A stretch of DNA of 64,000 bases from Parasulfuritortus sp049322515 (lineage in GTDB: Bacteria > Pseudomonadota > Gammaproteobacteria > Burkholderiales > Thiobacillaceae). Below are positions 56,118 to 64,000 of this stretch, in pieces. The notes beneath the pieces were generated by a model. It did no database searches and was not told the origin of the DNA. It saw only the letters and a list, made by a program, of their open reading frames with translations. The stretch covers positions 56,128 through 120,127 of the forward strand of contig JBMOQW010000007.1 in NCBI GenBank assembly GCA_049322515.1, read 5' to 3'. The position numbers and the translations under genes are program-made. Position 1 is the first letter of the stretch. Every line of letters starts with the position of its first letter.

Positions 56118-58481
56118 TCAAGCCAAACCGAACACACGCTTGAACTTGACGGGTAGCGGCTTGCCCTTGCGGGCGCGCTTGCCGGCGAAACTATCGGCAT
56201 TATCGGGGCAGACTTGATACTCGGCCACCTTGTCGCCACGGCCCAGGCCGGTGATCGTCACACAGTCGGCAACGGCGGCGGCGGCCAGCAGGCGCTCGCC
56301 CGCGTCCAAGCCCATCAGGATCACCCCCTTGCCGCCCGGCTGCTCCTTGATCTCTTCGATCGGGAACAGGAGCAGACGCGGCGCGTCGGCCAGCGCGGCG
56401 ATGAACCGCGCCCCCACCGGCACCCGGGTCGGCGGCAGCAGTTCGGCGCCCTCGTCGACCGTCATGTAGGCCTTGCCGGCACGCTGCCTCGACACCATGT
56501 CGGACACCCGGCCGATGAAGCCAACGCCGGCGCTGGTCGACAAGAGCACCTTGGTGTCCAGCGGCGCCGACAACAAGGCAATGATCCGGCTGCCCTGCAA
56601 CTCCACCAGGGACGACACCGGCACCCCATCGCCCTTGCCGCCCGGCAAGTCGCTGGTCCGCACCGTATAGGCACGGCCGGCAGCATCGAGCAGGATCACC
56701 GGATGCACCGTCCGGGTCTCCACCACGGCCAGCTCGGCATCGCCATCCTTCCAGGTCAGCATGGCCTTGTCGATGCCGTGGCCGGCGCGGCTGCGGATGA
56801 AGCCATTCCTGGACAGGATCACCGTGACCGGCTCGTCGACCAGGGTCTCCACCTTGGCCGCGGTGACCTTCTCGGCCGCCTCGATCAAGGTCCGCCGGGC
56901 GTCGCCGTATTTCTTCATGTCCTCGCGGATCTCGCGCACGATCAGGCGACGCCGGGCGCCCTCGCTGTCTAGCAGCTGTTGCAGACTGTCGCGCTCTTCC
57001 TGCAAATCCTTGAGTTCGCGTTCGATCTTGATACCTTCCAGCCGGGCCAGCTGGCGCAGGCGGATTTCCAGGATGTCTTCGGCCTGGATCTCAGTCAAAC
57101 CGAAGGCCGCCATCAACTCTGCCTTCGGCGCCTCCGCCTCGCGGATCACCTTGATCACGTCCTCGATACGCAGGAAGGCGATCATGCGGCCTTCCAGGAT
57201 ATGGATGCGCCGGGCCACTTCGTCGAAGCGGAATTTCAGACGCCGCTCGACCACCGCCATGCGGAAATCGCACCATTCGCGCAGCGCCTGGGGCAGGTTT
57301 TTCTGCTGCGGCCGGCCGTCGCGGCCGATCATGGTCATGTTGAGGCTGACGTTGCCCTCCAGCGAAGTGTTCGCCAGGAGCAAATTCATCAAATCGTCCG
57401 GGGTCACGGTCCGCGAGCGCGGCTCCAGGACGATGCGCACCGGGTGCGCCTTGTCGGAGTCGTCGCGGAAGGTGTCGAGCACCGCCAGCACGGCATTCTT
57501 GAGGTTCTGCTGCTCGGCCGAGAGCGCCTTCTTGCCGGCCTTCGGCTTCGGGTTGATCAGGTCCTCGATCTCGCCCAGCACCTTGGCCGCGCTGGTCCCC
57601 GGCGGCAGCTCGGTGACCGCGACCCGATACTGGCCGCGCGCCAGCGGCTCGACCGTCCAGCGCGCCCGTACGCGCAGGCTGCCGCGTCCGGTCTCGTAGG
57701 CCTTGCGGAGTTCCTCGGGCGCGGAAATGATCTGCCCGCCACCGGGAAAATCCGGTCCCGGGATGGCAGCGTACACTGCTTCGTCGCGGCCATGCTGGAT
57801 CAGTGAAATGCACGCCTCGGCCACCTCGGTGAGGTTGTGCGAGGCGATCTCGGTGGCCATGCCGACCGCGATCCCCGACACCCCGTTCAGCAACAATACC
57901 GGCAGACGCGCCGGCAGCAGAGCCGGTTCCTTCAAGGTGCCGTCGTAGTTTTCCCGGAAATCCACCGTGCCCCGGTCGATCTCGGACAGCAGCACGTCCT
58001 CGGCGAACTTGGACAGACGCACCTCGGTGTAGCGCATGGCGGCCGGCGAATCGCCGTCGCGGGAACCGAAGTTGCCCTGGCCCTCGATCAGCGGATAGCG
58101 CAAGGTGAAATCCTGGGCCATGCGCACGGCGGCCTCGTAGACCGCGCTGTCGCCATGCGGGTGGAACTTGCCGATGACGTCGCCGACGATGCGGGCCGAT
58201 TTCTTGAACGGCGCGTCCGAGCGGTTGCCCAATTCCCGCATGGCATACAGGATGCGCCGCTGCACCGGCTTCTGGCCATCCTCGACGAAGGGCAGCGCCC
58301 GGTCCAGCACGGTGGACATGGCGTAGGTGAGATAGGCCCGCTCGGCGAACAGATGGAGCGGGATGCCGCCGTCGCCGTCGACGGTGTACAGGTCGCCGGA
58401 GGCCGGCGGCTCGGGCGGCGGGTCATCGGACGGCACGTCAGAAAGGGGATCGAACAGGTCCGGCGTGTCGTCTGCAATCAT
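56118..58481 (-). CDS. parC: DNA topoisomerase IV subunit A
   Basis: 787 aa. HPHGDSAVYEAAV has Ser112 and Glu116 at the quinolone-determining positions, that is, the usual wild-type residues. The catalytic tyrosine is Y151 (AAMRYTEVRL). ParC-specific length and C-terminal beta-pinwheel remnant (GRGDKVAEYQ). An acidic, Pro-rich N-terminal extension of about 30 residues precedes the core. parE is 2.9 kb upstream, beyond toxin-antitoxin genes. Confidence 0.96.
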   Translation of the reverse strand: MIADDTPDLFDPLSDVPSDDPPPEPPASGDLYTVDGDGGIPLHLFAERAYLTYAMSTVLDRALPFVEDGQKPVQRRILYAMRELGNRSDAPFKKSARIVGDVIGKFHPHGDSAVYEAAVRMAQDFTLRYPLIEGQGNFGSRDGDSPAAMRYTEVRLSKFAEDVLLSEIDRGTVDFRENYDGTLKEPALLPARLPVLLLNGVSGIAVGMATEIASHNLTEVAEACISLIQHGRDEAVYAAIPGPDFPGGGQIISAPEELRKAYETGRGSLRVRARWTVEPLARGQYRVAVTELPPGTSAAKVLGEIEDLINPKPKAGKKALSAEQQNLKNAVLAVLDTFRDDSDKAHPVRIVLEPRSRTVTPDDLMNLLLANTSLEGNVSLNMTMIGRDGRPQQKNLPQALREWCDFRMAVVERRLKFRFDEVARRIHILEGRMIAFLRIEDVIKVIREAEAPKAELMAAFGLTEIQAEDILEIRLRQLARLEGIKIERELKDLQEERDSLQQLLDSEGARRRLIVREIREDMKKYGDARRTLIEAAEKVTAAKVETLVDEPVTVILSRNGFIRSRAGHGIDKAMLTWKDGDAELAVVETRTVHPVILLDAAGRAYTVRTSDLPGGKGDGVPVSSLVELQGSRIIALLSAPLDTKVLLSTSAGVGFIGRVSDMVSRQRAGKAYMTVDEGAELLPPTRVPVGARFIAALADAPRLLLFPIEEIKEQPGGKGVILMGLDAGERLLAAAAVADCVTITGLGRGDKVAEYQVCPDNADSFAGKRARKGKPLPVKFKRVFGLA

Positions 58482-58512
58482 CGGAAATCACCATCAATCA
58501 AATGCGGCACGC

Positions 58513-58860
58513 TCAGGCCGCCTTCAGCATGAACTCGACCTTGACCGAGTCGTAAGGAAATTCCACCCGGCCATCCGCCGCGCGGCTCAGCACACCGGCC
58601 TCCAGCAGGGCCGACACATCGCCATGCACCGCCTTCACATCGCGCCCTACCCGCCGGGCCGCCGCGCGGATCGACATCGGACCGGCCCCGCACATGGCCT
58701 TGAGCAAATCCCAGCGCTTGGCGGTCAGCACCTGCCAGAGCAGTTCGGGGGTGGCGAAACCGATATGCGCTTCCTGCTCGCCTTCGCCGCCATGCAGGGC
58801 GCGCGCGGCGGCGGCCAGCGAATCCGCCAGGCTGCGTACTTCAAGCACGACCGTGTTCAT
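58513..58860 (-). CDS. HTH antitoxin, HVO_A0114/TumA-like
   Basis: 115 aa. A winged HTH region is visible as LLKAMCGAGPMSIRAAARRVGRDVKAVHGDVSALLEAGVL, ending in a small wing (RAADGRVEFPYDSVKVEF). This matches the DNA-binding partner of DUF6516 (TumE-like) toxins. The start lies inside the toxin gene, overlapping by 20 nt. It probably represses the shared promoter. Confidence 0.78.
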   Translation of the reverse strand: MNTVVLEVRSLADSLAAAARALHGGEGEQEAHIGFATPELLWQVLTAKRWDLLKAMCGAGPMSIRAAARRVGRDVKAVHGDVSALLEAGVLSRAADGRVEFPYDSVKVEFMLKAA

Positions 58861-59137
58861 GGTTCCACCTCTCGATATCCGCGTTGAAATCCGACACCAG
58901 ATGTTCCGGGGTCACGAATGCATAGGACGGCTCCGCCTGCCCGGCATGCCGGTGATCGCCCTTGCCGCGCTCGTTGTCGTAACGAAGCACGCATTCACCC
59001 CCGACCACATAAGCCAGCCGATACTTGAACGGGGGTTCGGATGGTGGCACCGGTTCGGGCAGGCGCCAGACCGAAATCTCGGCAAAGGCATCGATCGCCA
59101 GGACGACGCGGTGACGGATCAGGGCAACGGCCTTCAT
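58841..59137 (-). CDS. DUF6516/TumE-like toxin
   Basis: 98 aa. The RYDNERGKGDHRH segment (conserved in DUF6516) and PSYAFVTPEHLVSDFNADIERW near the C-terminus match the toxin of the TumE family. The antitoxin gene follows, overlapping by 20 nt. The ATG lies within the left arm of an inverted repeat and has no Shine-Dalgarno. Confidence 0.75.
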   Translation of the reverse strand: MKAVALIRHRVVLAIDAFAEISVWRLPEPVPPSEPPFKYRLAYVVGGECVLRYDNERGKGDHRHAGQAEPSYAFVTPEHLVSDFNADIERWNHEHGRA

Positions 59138-59190
59138 GTTGGAGACAATAACAACACAGCAACGATGTTGTCAAAGCCTCCAACATGAAG
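59132..59190 (-). promoter_or_regulatory. Promoter/operator of the TumE/TumA-like operon
   Basis: Perfect 13-nt inverted arms at 59132-59144 and 59178-59190 (CTTCATGTTGGAG and its complement) enclose a second inverted pair, ACAACA (59151-59156) and TGTTGT (59166-59171). On the minus strand a perfect TTGACA (59169-59174) and TATTGT (59145-59150) are 18 nt apart. The initiation codon is in the outer arm. This is a typical autoregulatory operator arrangement. Confidence 0.7.
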
Positions 59191-59445
59191 CCCAGCGATG
59201 CGCTTCGCAGTGTCGGCCCGGACTGACGGCAAGCTTACCGCAGCCTAACCGCACACGCCCTCAGCGGACCTCGAGAACCCTGTCATTCCCGCGAAGGCGA
59301 AAATCCATGCCTGTGATTGGGCTGGGCACCCGCCGGCGCGGGCGCGACGACCGAAGGAAGTCCTCTTGGGGACGGATCGAGGGGTTTTCGAGGCCCCAAA
59401 ATCAGCGCAGCGTCACGAATTCAATGGCGGGCGCCGGGCACTCGC
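59138..59445. other. Intergenic region with a dispersed repeat
   Basis: 308 nt between the toxin promoter and the Sel1 gene 3' end. Beyond the operator, 59281-59310 has GTCATTCCCGCGAAGGCG, a degenerate form of a widespread proteobacterial intergenic repeat. 59378-59393 repeats (inverted) the 16-mer at 10091-10106. Short ORFs here look non-coding. Confidence 0.5.
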
Positions 59446-60501
59446 TCAACAAGGACCCGAATCCCACTCGAACCGGCTTTCGAATGAATTCCACTTCTGC
59501 TTGGCTTGAAACCGGACCTTGCGGCCATCGTCATAGGTGCGCCAGCAATCGGCATTGACGCAGCGGGTATTGCAGCTGGTCACCCCGGGCCGCTTGGCCG
59601 GCCGCGCGGGGTAGGTCTCCCTGGTCTTAGCCGGCGGCAAGGGGTTCGCGGCCGCTTTGGGCCGCTTGGCCATTTTATCGGCATACGCGATCAACCCTTT
59701 GGAGAAATTGCCGGGCTTGTTCAACTCCCGGCTCAGCGCCTGCGCCTCGACAATCTCGGCGGTGCTCATGTCCTCGGCCAGTCTGGCCCGATTTCCGGCT
59801 GCCTTATTATCACTCGACGAATCCAACGCCGCGGACAGGTTATAAAGCGCGTAGGCAATCACCGTGGAGACCGGCAGGCCCTGGCCGTTCCTGAACAACA
59901 CGCCGAGGTTGTTCATCGCCCCGGCATGCCCCTGGTCGGCGGCGGACTGATAGAAATCAGCGGCCTGCAGATAGTCCTGCAATACGCCCTGGCCATTGGC
60001 GTACATCAAGCCCAGATTGAACTGTGCACCCGCATGTCCCTGCTCGGCTGCCTTGCGGTACCAGGCGACTGCTTCCTTGTAGTCCTGCGCGACGCCCTGG
60101 CCATTGTCATACATCACCCCCAGGTTATTTTGGGCCTTCGCATATCCCTGCTCGGCAGCCTTGCGGTACCAGGCGGCTGCTTCCTTGTAGTCCTGCGCGA
60201 CGCCCTGGCCATTGTGATACATCAAGCCCAGATTGATCTGTGCATCCGCATCTCCCTGCTCCGCTGCCTTGCGGTACCAGGTGGCTGCCTCCTTGTAGTC
60301 CAGCGCGACGCCCTGGCCATTGTCATACATCACCCCCAGGTTATATTGCGCAGCGGCATCACCCGATTCCGCGAGGGGCTTCCAGTGCTTCATGGCGGTC
60401 GTGTAATCGCCGGCGCGATAGGCGGCGAGGCCCTGGTCAAACCCTGCCCAGGCGATCGTGACGGTCGATCCGAGGATAAAAAATGAACACCCCGAGTACA
60501 T
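59446..60501 (-). CDS. Sel1-like repeat protein
   Basis: 351 aa. A signal peptide (1-19, ending AWA) is followed by an initial TPR-like unit and about five or six 36-residue Sel1 repeats (YNLGVMYDNGQGV, WYRKAAEQG) to about residue 225. The C-terminal 60 residues are basic with several cysteines (NTRCVNADCWRTY, DSGPC), suggesting a disulfide-bonded end in the periplasm. Role unknown; such proteins act as adaptors. Confidence 0.88.
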   Translation of the reverse strand: MYSGCSFFILGSTVTIAWAGFDQGLAAYRAGDYTTAMKHWKPLAESGDAAAQYNLGVMYDNGQGVALDYKEAATWYRKAAEQGDADAQINLGLMYHNGQGVAQDYKEAAAWYRKAAEQGYAKAQNNLGVMYDNGQGVAQDYKEAVAWYRKAAEQGHAGAQFNLGLMYANGQGVLQDYLQAADFYQSAADQGHAGAMNNLGVLFRNGQGLPVSTVIAYALYNLSAALDSSSDNKAAGNRARLAEDMSTAEIVEAQALSRELNKPGNFSKGLIAYADKMAKRPKAAANPLPPAKTRETYPARPAKRPGVTSCNTRCVNADCWRTYDDGRKVRFQAKQKWNSFESRFEWDSGPC

Positions 60502-60664
60502 TTCTCATAAGCCCTCCCTGTGTGGCTGATTGGTTTGGCCCCTTTTTTAGCCCATGCGCCCCGCGCACGTCAACAACCAGGCTCACCGCTGAATGGCCAG
60601 GAAAACCGACTCCCTTGCTTGAGAAGCGCTCGGTTGCTTGATCGTCATCGACTGGAATTGGTCG

Positions 60665-60692
60665 TTGAAAAGATATCGTTTTTTGATACTAT
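60665..60692 (+). promoter_or_regulatory. Predicted hicAB promoter
   Basis: TTGAAA (60665-60670) and TACTAT (60687-60692), 16-nt spacer. The start should fall at the hicA ATG (60699), which lacks a Shine-Dalgarno. GATATC and GATACT flanking a T-tract within the spacer form a possible imperfect repeat for HicB binding. Confidence 0.5.
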
Positions 60693-60698
60693 TCAGTC

Positions 60699-60953
60699 AT
60701 GAAGCGCAAGCATGCCAAAACCCTGGATTTGATCTACAGCCGCCCCGTATCGGGCAATGTGCGCTGGTCCGATATCGAGGCCCTGTTCATCGAGCTCGGC
60801 GGCCAGGTGGTGGAACGTGAAGGATCCCGGGTGCTGGTGCGCTTGTTCAACGACAGGCGGGTGTTCCACCGGCCACACCCCGAGCCGACCACGGACAAGG
60901 GCGCCGTTGCATCGATTCGCAAATGGCTGGAAGAGAACGGAGTGAAACCATGA
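60699..60953 (+). CDS. hicA: HicA-type mRNA interferase toxin
   Basis: 84 aa with a dsRBD-like fold: helix (HAKTLDLIYSRP), WSDIEALFIELGGQVVEREGSRV, then FHRPHPEP and a C-terminal helix. The family's catalytic histidine is usually in a GSH motif; here that place is GSR, and the conserved HRPHP is retained. Overlaps hicB by ATGA. Confidence 0.87.
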   Translation: MKRKHAKTLDLIYSRPVSGNVRWSDIEALFIELGGQVVEREGSRVLVRLFNDRRVFHRPHPEPTTDKGAVASIRKWLEENGVKP

Positions 60954-61285
60954 ACAACGTGATGACAATCGGCGGTTACCCAGCGGTCATCGCCTATGAC
61001 CCGGACATCCAGATGTTCCGCGGCGAATTTCTCGGCCTGAATGGCGGCGCCGACTTCTACGCCAAGGACGTGGAGGGCTTGCAGCGCGAAGGTGAAATTT
61101 CACTCAAGGTATTTCTGGACGCCTGCGCGGAAGATGGCGTGGACCCGCGCAAGCATTTTTCGGGCAAGTTCGTCCTGAGGATCGACCCAGAGACCCACGA
61201 GGCCGCCGTGATCGCGGCAGCCGCTCATGGCAAGAGCTTGAATCAGTTTGCCATCGAAGCGATCCGTCAGGCAGCCGGCAGTTAG
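60950..61285 (+). CDS. hicB: HicB-type antitoxin
   Basis: 111 aa. The N-terminal half has the degenerate RNase H-like fold (YPAVIAYDPDIQMFRGEFLGLNGGADFYA). The C-terminal half is a ribbon-helix-helix-like DNA-binding region (FVLRIDPETHEAAVIAAAAHGKSLNQFAIEAI). It neutralises HicA and probably represses the promoter at 60665-60692. Confidence 0.9.
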   Translation: MNNVMTIGGYPAVIAYDPDIQMFRGEFLGLNGGADFYAKDVEGLQREGEISLKVFLDACAEDGVDPRKHFSGKFVLRIDPETHEAAVIAAAAHGKSLNQFAIEAIRQAAGS

Positions 61286-61302
61286 CACAGTTCCGGCGCG
61301 GA

Positions 61303-61323
61303 GCGCCCGGGCGAACCGGGCGC
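61303..61323. terminator. GC-rich hairpin between hicB and parE
   Basis: Stem GCGCCCGG/CCGGGCGC with a 5-nt loop between convergent hicB and parE. No T-tract on either side, so it may be a weak terminator or just a hairpin that stabilises 3' ends. Confidence 0.35.
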
Positions 61324-61333
61324 AGCGCAAAGA

Positions 61334-63301
61334 TCAGATATCCGCCTCGACCAGATTCCCGTTCGCCTCCATCCAGGCCCGCCGCCCCGCCGCCTCGCCC
61401 TTGCCCATGAGCAGGGTGAACATGCGCTTGACCTCGTCCAGCTCGGAACGCGGCAGGGTCACCGGGAGCAGGCGCCGGGTGTCCGGGTGCATGGTGGTCT
61501 CGCGCAGTTCCTCGGGGTTCATCTCGCCCAGGCCCTTGAAGCGGCCGGTGTGGATGTTGGATTCGCGGATGCCGTCTTCCTCCAGACGCGCCAGCCACTG
61601 GTCGCGCTCGCCTTCGTCGAGGGCGTAGAGGCGCCGCTCGGGACGGCTCTTGCCCTGCGCGGCGACCTTGATGCTGAACAAGGGCGGCTGGGCGATGTAG
61701 ACGTGGCCGGCTTCGATCAGCTTCGGGAAGTGCCGGAAGAACAGGGTCAGGAGCAAGGTCTGGATGTGGCTGCCGTCGACATCGGCGTCGGCCATGATGA
61801 TGACCTTGCCGTAGCGCAGGTTGTCGAGCACGGCGTCGGGCGCGTCGAGGTCGTGCGGATCGATTCCGAGCGCGACGGCGATGTCGTGCACCTCGTTGTT
61901 GGCGAAGATCTCGCCACGCGCGACTTCCCAGGTGTTCAGCACCTTGCCGCGCAGGGGCAGGATGGCCTGGTACTCGCGGTCGCGGCCTTGCTTGGCCGAG
62001 CCGCCGGCGGAGTCGCCCTCGACCAGGAATATCTCGTTGCGGCTGATCTCGTCCGATTCGCAATCGGTCAGCTTGCCTGGCAGCACGGCGGCGCCCGACT
62101 GCTTCTTCTTCTCGACCACCTTGCCGGCCTTCTGGCGGGCCAGGGCGGTCTTGATCGCCAGTTCGGCGATTTTCTTGCCGGCGTCGACATGGCCATTCAG
62201 CCAGGCATCGAGCGGATCCTTGACCCGGGTCGCGACCAGGCGCATGGCATCCCGGCTGGTCAGCTTGTCCTTGGTCTGGCCCTGGAACTGGGGATCGAGC
62301 ACCCGGCCGGAGAGCACGTAGCGGACATGTTTCCAGACATCGTCGGCCTGCAGGGCCACTTTTCCGGGCAACAGGCCGTGATGGCTGACGAATTCCTTCA
62401 CCGACTCGAACACGCCATTGCGCAAACCGGCTTCATGGGTGCCGCCCAGAGGGGTCGGGATCAGGTTGACGTACGACTCGCCGCCCCCGCCCGCCTCGCA
62501 CCAGGCCAGCGCCCAGGCCGCGCCCTCGCCTTCGGCAAAGCCGGCGGCGTCCTCGGCCCCGGCATAGCGCTCGCCGGCGAACACCGGGCTGACGTAGCTG
62601 TGCTCGCTGGCCTCGGGCAGGGTTTCGTTCAGGTAGGAGACCAGGCCATCGGCGTATTGCCAGACCTTGTCCTCGCCGCTTTCCTCATCCTTGAGGATCA
62701 CCTTGACGCCCGGCAGCAGCACCGCCTTGGCGCGCAACAGGCGCTCCAGTTCGTTGCGCTTGATCTTCGGACTGTCGAAATACCTGCCGTTCGGCCAGGC
62801 CCGGACCAGGGTGCCGGTGTTCTTGGCACCCACGCTGCCGGCCACGCTCAGGGGTTCGATCACGTCGCCCTCGGCGAACACCAGCTTGTGCAGGTGGCCG
62901 TCACGCTTGACGAACACTTCCAGCCGGTGCGACAGGGCATTGGTCACCGACACGCCCACGCCATGCAGGCCGCCCGAGAAGGCATAGGCGCCGCCCGCCT
63001 TCTTGTCGAACTTGCCCCCCGCATGCAGGCGGGTGAAGACGACTTCGACCGTGGGCACGCCCTCGGCCGGATGGATGCCGACCGGTATGCCGCGCCCGTC
63101 ATCCTCCACCGACACCGAGCCGTCCGCATGCAGGGTGACCGCGATCTTGCCGGCGAAGCCGCCCAGCGCCTCGTCGGCGGCGTTGTCGATGACTTCCTGG
63201 ATGATGTGGGTGGGCGAATCGGTCCGGGTGTACATGCCCGGACGTTCCTTGACCGGTTCAAGACCCTTGAGGACGCGGATGGAAGATTCGGAATAGGCCA
63301 T
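61334..63301 (-). CDS. parE: DNA topoisomerase IV subunit B
   Basis: 655 aa. GHKL ATPase motif (VIDNAADEALGG, DDGRGIPVGIHP, GGLHGVGVSVTNALS) and TOPRIM (FLVEGDSAGGSAKQGRDR, ADADVDGSHI) are intact. The length fits ParE rather than GyrB. With ParC it decatenates replicated chromosomes. Confidence 0.97.
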   Translation of the reverse strand: MAYSESSIRVLKGLEPVKERPGMYTRTDSPTHIIQEVIDNAADEALGGFAGKIAVTLHADGSVSVEDDGRGIPVGIHPAEGVPTVEVVFTRLHAGGKFDKKAGGAYAFSGGLHGVGVSVTNALSHRLEVFVKRDGHLHKLVFAEGDVIEPLSVAGSVGAKNTGTLVRAWPNGRYFDSPKIKRNELERLLRAKAVLLPGVKVILKDEESGEDKVWQYADGLVSYLNETLPEASEHSYVSPVFAGERYAGAEDAAGFAEGEGAAWALAWCEAGGGGESYVNLIPTPLGGTHEAGLRNGVFESVKEFVSHHGLLPGKVALQADDVWKHVRYVLSGRVLDPQFQGQTKDKLTSRDAMRLVATRVKDPLDAWLNGHVDAGKKIAELAIKTALARQKAGKVVEKKKQSGAAVLPGKLTDCESDEISRNEIFLVEGDSAGGSAKQGRDREYQAILPLRGKVLNTWEVARGEIFANNEVHDIAVALGIDPHDLDAPDAVLDNLRYGKVIIMADADVDGSHIQTLLLTLFFRHFPKLIEAGHVYIAQPPLFSIKVAAQGKSRPERRLYALDEGERDQWLARLEEDGIRESNIHTGRFKGLGEMNPEELRETTMHPDTRRLLPVTLPRSELDEVKRMFTLLMGKGEAAGRRAWMEANGNLVEADI

Positions 63302-63489
63302 GCGGCGGCAGGTCAGCAGTTAGGAAGGGCGCATTGTATGCGCGAACGGCGGCCAGATTGGCAACGATCCGTGGCGACCCGCGCAAGCGCCCTGTAAATG
63401 GGCGTGCATCGGGCGGCCTCACCACGAAACGAGGGGAAAACAGGTAGCATGCAGCCCAGTATTGCAAGCAATGGACTAGGACTCCCCGA

Positions 63490-64000
63490 GTGGCTGACGA
63501 CACCTGCCCAGCGAACCAGGCAAACACCGCGCGCGTCAGCCCACGGCTGCGCGTCGCTTTGCTCTGGTCGCTGCTGTGCCACGCGCTGCTCCTGACCCTG
63601 ACCTTCGGCAGCGACCGGCTCGGGCTGCCCGGCTTCATCCTCCCCTGGCAGGATCGTCGGATCGAGGTCCCGGTCGTGACTGTCCTGCTCGGCCAGGCGC
63701 CCGTGGCCGAGGTCGCCACGCCAAGCGCGCCCTCGTCCCTCCTGCCGCGCACCCCCCAAACAGCCACGCCGGCACTCGCCGAACCGTCCCCAGCCCCCTT
63801 GCCCGCCCCGGCGCCTGAACCGGTGGCGCCCCCCGCCGCGCAAGCGGCCGAGGTCGAGATCGTGCCAGCGCCGGAATCCCCCGTGCCGCCGCCCAAGCCG
63901 AGCAGCGCCGCGCCGCCGCCCCGGCCCAGCGCCACGCCTTCCCGCCCGATCCTGGCCGTGGCGGCTGCCGAATCCCCCGAATTCACCGTGCCGCCGCCCA
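63490..64000 (+). CDS. Membrane-anchored proline-rich protein, N-terminal part (partial)
   Basis: 170 codons from the GTG at 63490, open at the window end. A cytoplasmic N-terminus of about 24 aa and one TM helix (LLWSLLCHALLLTLTF) precede a GLPGFILPWQDRRIEVP segment, then a long Pro/Ala-rich stretch (PAPEPVAPPAAQ, VPPPKPSS). This looks TonB-like or like another periplasm-spanning protein. The frame has no stop for 500 nt and the anchor is clear; identity of the C-terminal domain cannot be seen. Confidence 0.65.
   Translation, partial: MADDTCPANQANTARVSPRLRVALLWSLLCHALLLTLTFGSDRLGLPGFILPWQDRRIEVPVVTVLLGQAPVAEVATPSAPSSLLPRTPQTATPALAEPSPAPLPAPAPEPVAPPAAQAAEVEIVPAPESPVPPPKPSSAAPPPRPSATPSRPILAVAAAESPEFTVPPP

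Noticed and set aside
59136..59558. Plus-strand ORF of 140 codons in the region after the toxin promoter
   Set aside because: Overlaps the operator, the repeat element and the 3' end of the Sel1 gene; composition is non-coding and no start signal.
61334..63301. Gyrase GyrB
   Set aside because: 655 aa without the gyrase insertion, and paired with a ParC-type A subunit in the same region.

Overview
The window is a high-GC proteobacterial chromosome segment. Protein content suggests a betaproteobacterium, possibly a sulfur-oxidising or Rhodocyclales-like lineage: flavocytochrome c sulfide dehydrogenase, hydrogenase maturation genes, a Lap adhesin system, abundant c-di-GMP enzymes, and an Anbu/transglutaminase/ATP-grasp set. 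The lineage is inferred from gene content only. The sequence is a draft scaffold, with one run of 100 N at 49257-49356 inside a repetitive adhesin gene. I saw no rRNA, tRNA, CRISPR array, IS element or prophage.

Layout. 0.1-2.1 kb: SYLF lipid-binding protein, metallo-beta-lactamase-fold hydrolase and a 2OG-Fe(II) oxygenase. 2.2-9.0 kb: Anbu proteasome-like peptidase, a large transglutaminase/DUF2126 protein and glycogen phosphorylase. 9.0-19.1 kb: two small uncharacterised genes, two large PAS-GGDEF-EAL proteins (one periplasmic-sensing with a C-terminal CZB-like zinc domain), a pseudouridine synthase and FccB. 19.1-22.8 kb: an operon of circularly permuted ATP-grasp, alpha-E protein and an HPPD-like vicinal-oxygen-chelate protein. 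This operon is the usual partner of the Anbu/transglutaminase genes but lies 13 kb away. 23.0-29.6 kb: a light/c-di-GMP operon made of a CheB-CheR-PAS-GGDEF-EAL fusion, a bacteriophytochrome photosensory module with no output domain, and heme oxygenase. 29.7-32.2 kb: hypCABD. 32.3-38.4 kb: a small membrane protein, a hybrid sensor kinase, a periplasmic solute-binding protein, a putative porin and a diguanylate cyclase. 38.5-41.7 kb: hypF and hypE. 41.8-56.1 kb: a complete Lap-type biofilm system (TolC-OmpA fusion, LapG, LapD, small LapD-associated protein, LapA-like adhesin, LuxR regulator, LapC, LapB). 56.1-63.3 kb: parC and parE, separated by a TumE/TumA-like toxin-antitoxin pair, a Sel1-repeat protein and hicAB. 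The window ends inside a membrane-anchored proline-rich protein.

How the parts may work together. Five proteins carry GGDEF and/or EAL domains. Four look catalytically competent, and the fifth is the degenerate c-di-GMP receptor LapD. LapD should sequester LapG when c-di-GMP is high, so that LapG does not cut the TAAG site near the adhesin N-terminus and cells stay attached. The phytochrome operon offers a possible route from red/far-red light to c-di-GMP. The Anbu, transglutaminase, ATP-grasp and alpha-E genes fit a predicted peptide-synthesis/modification system, here with an unexpected HPPD-like enzyme. Several genes have a -10-like hexamer 6-8 nt before an ATG without Shine-Dalgarno, consistent with leaderless transcription.
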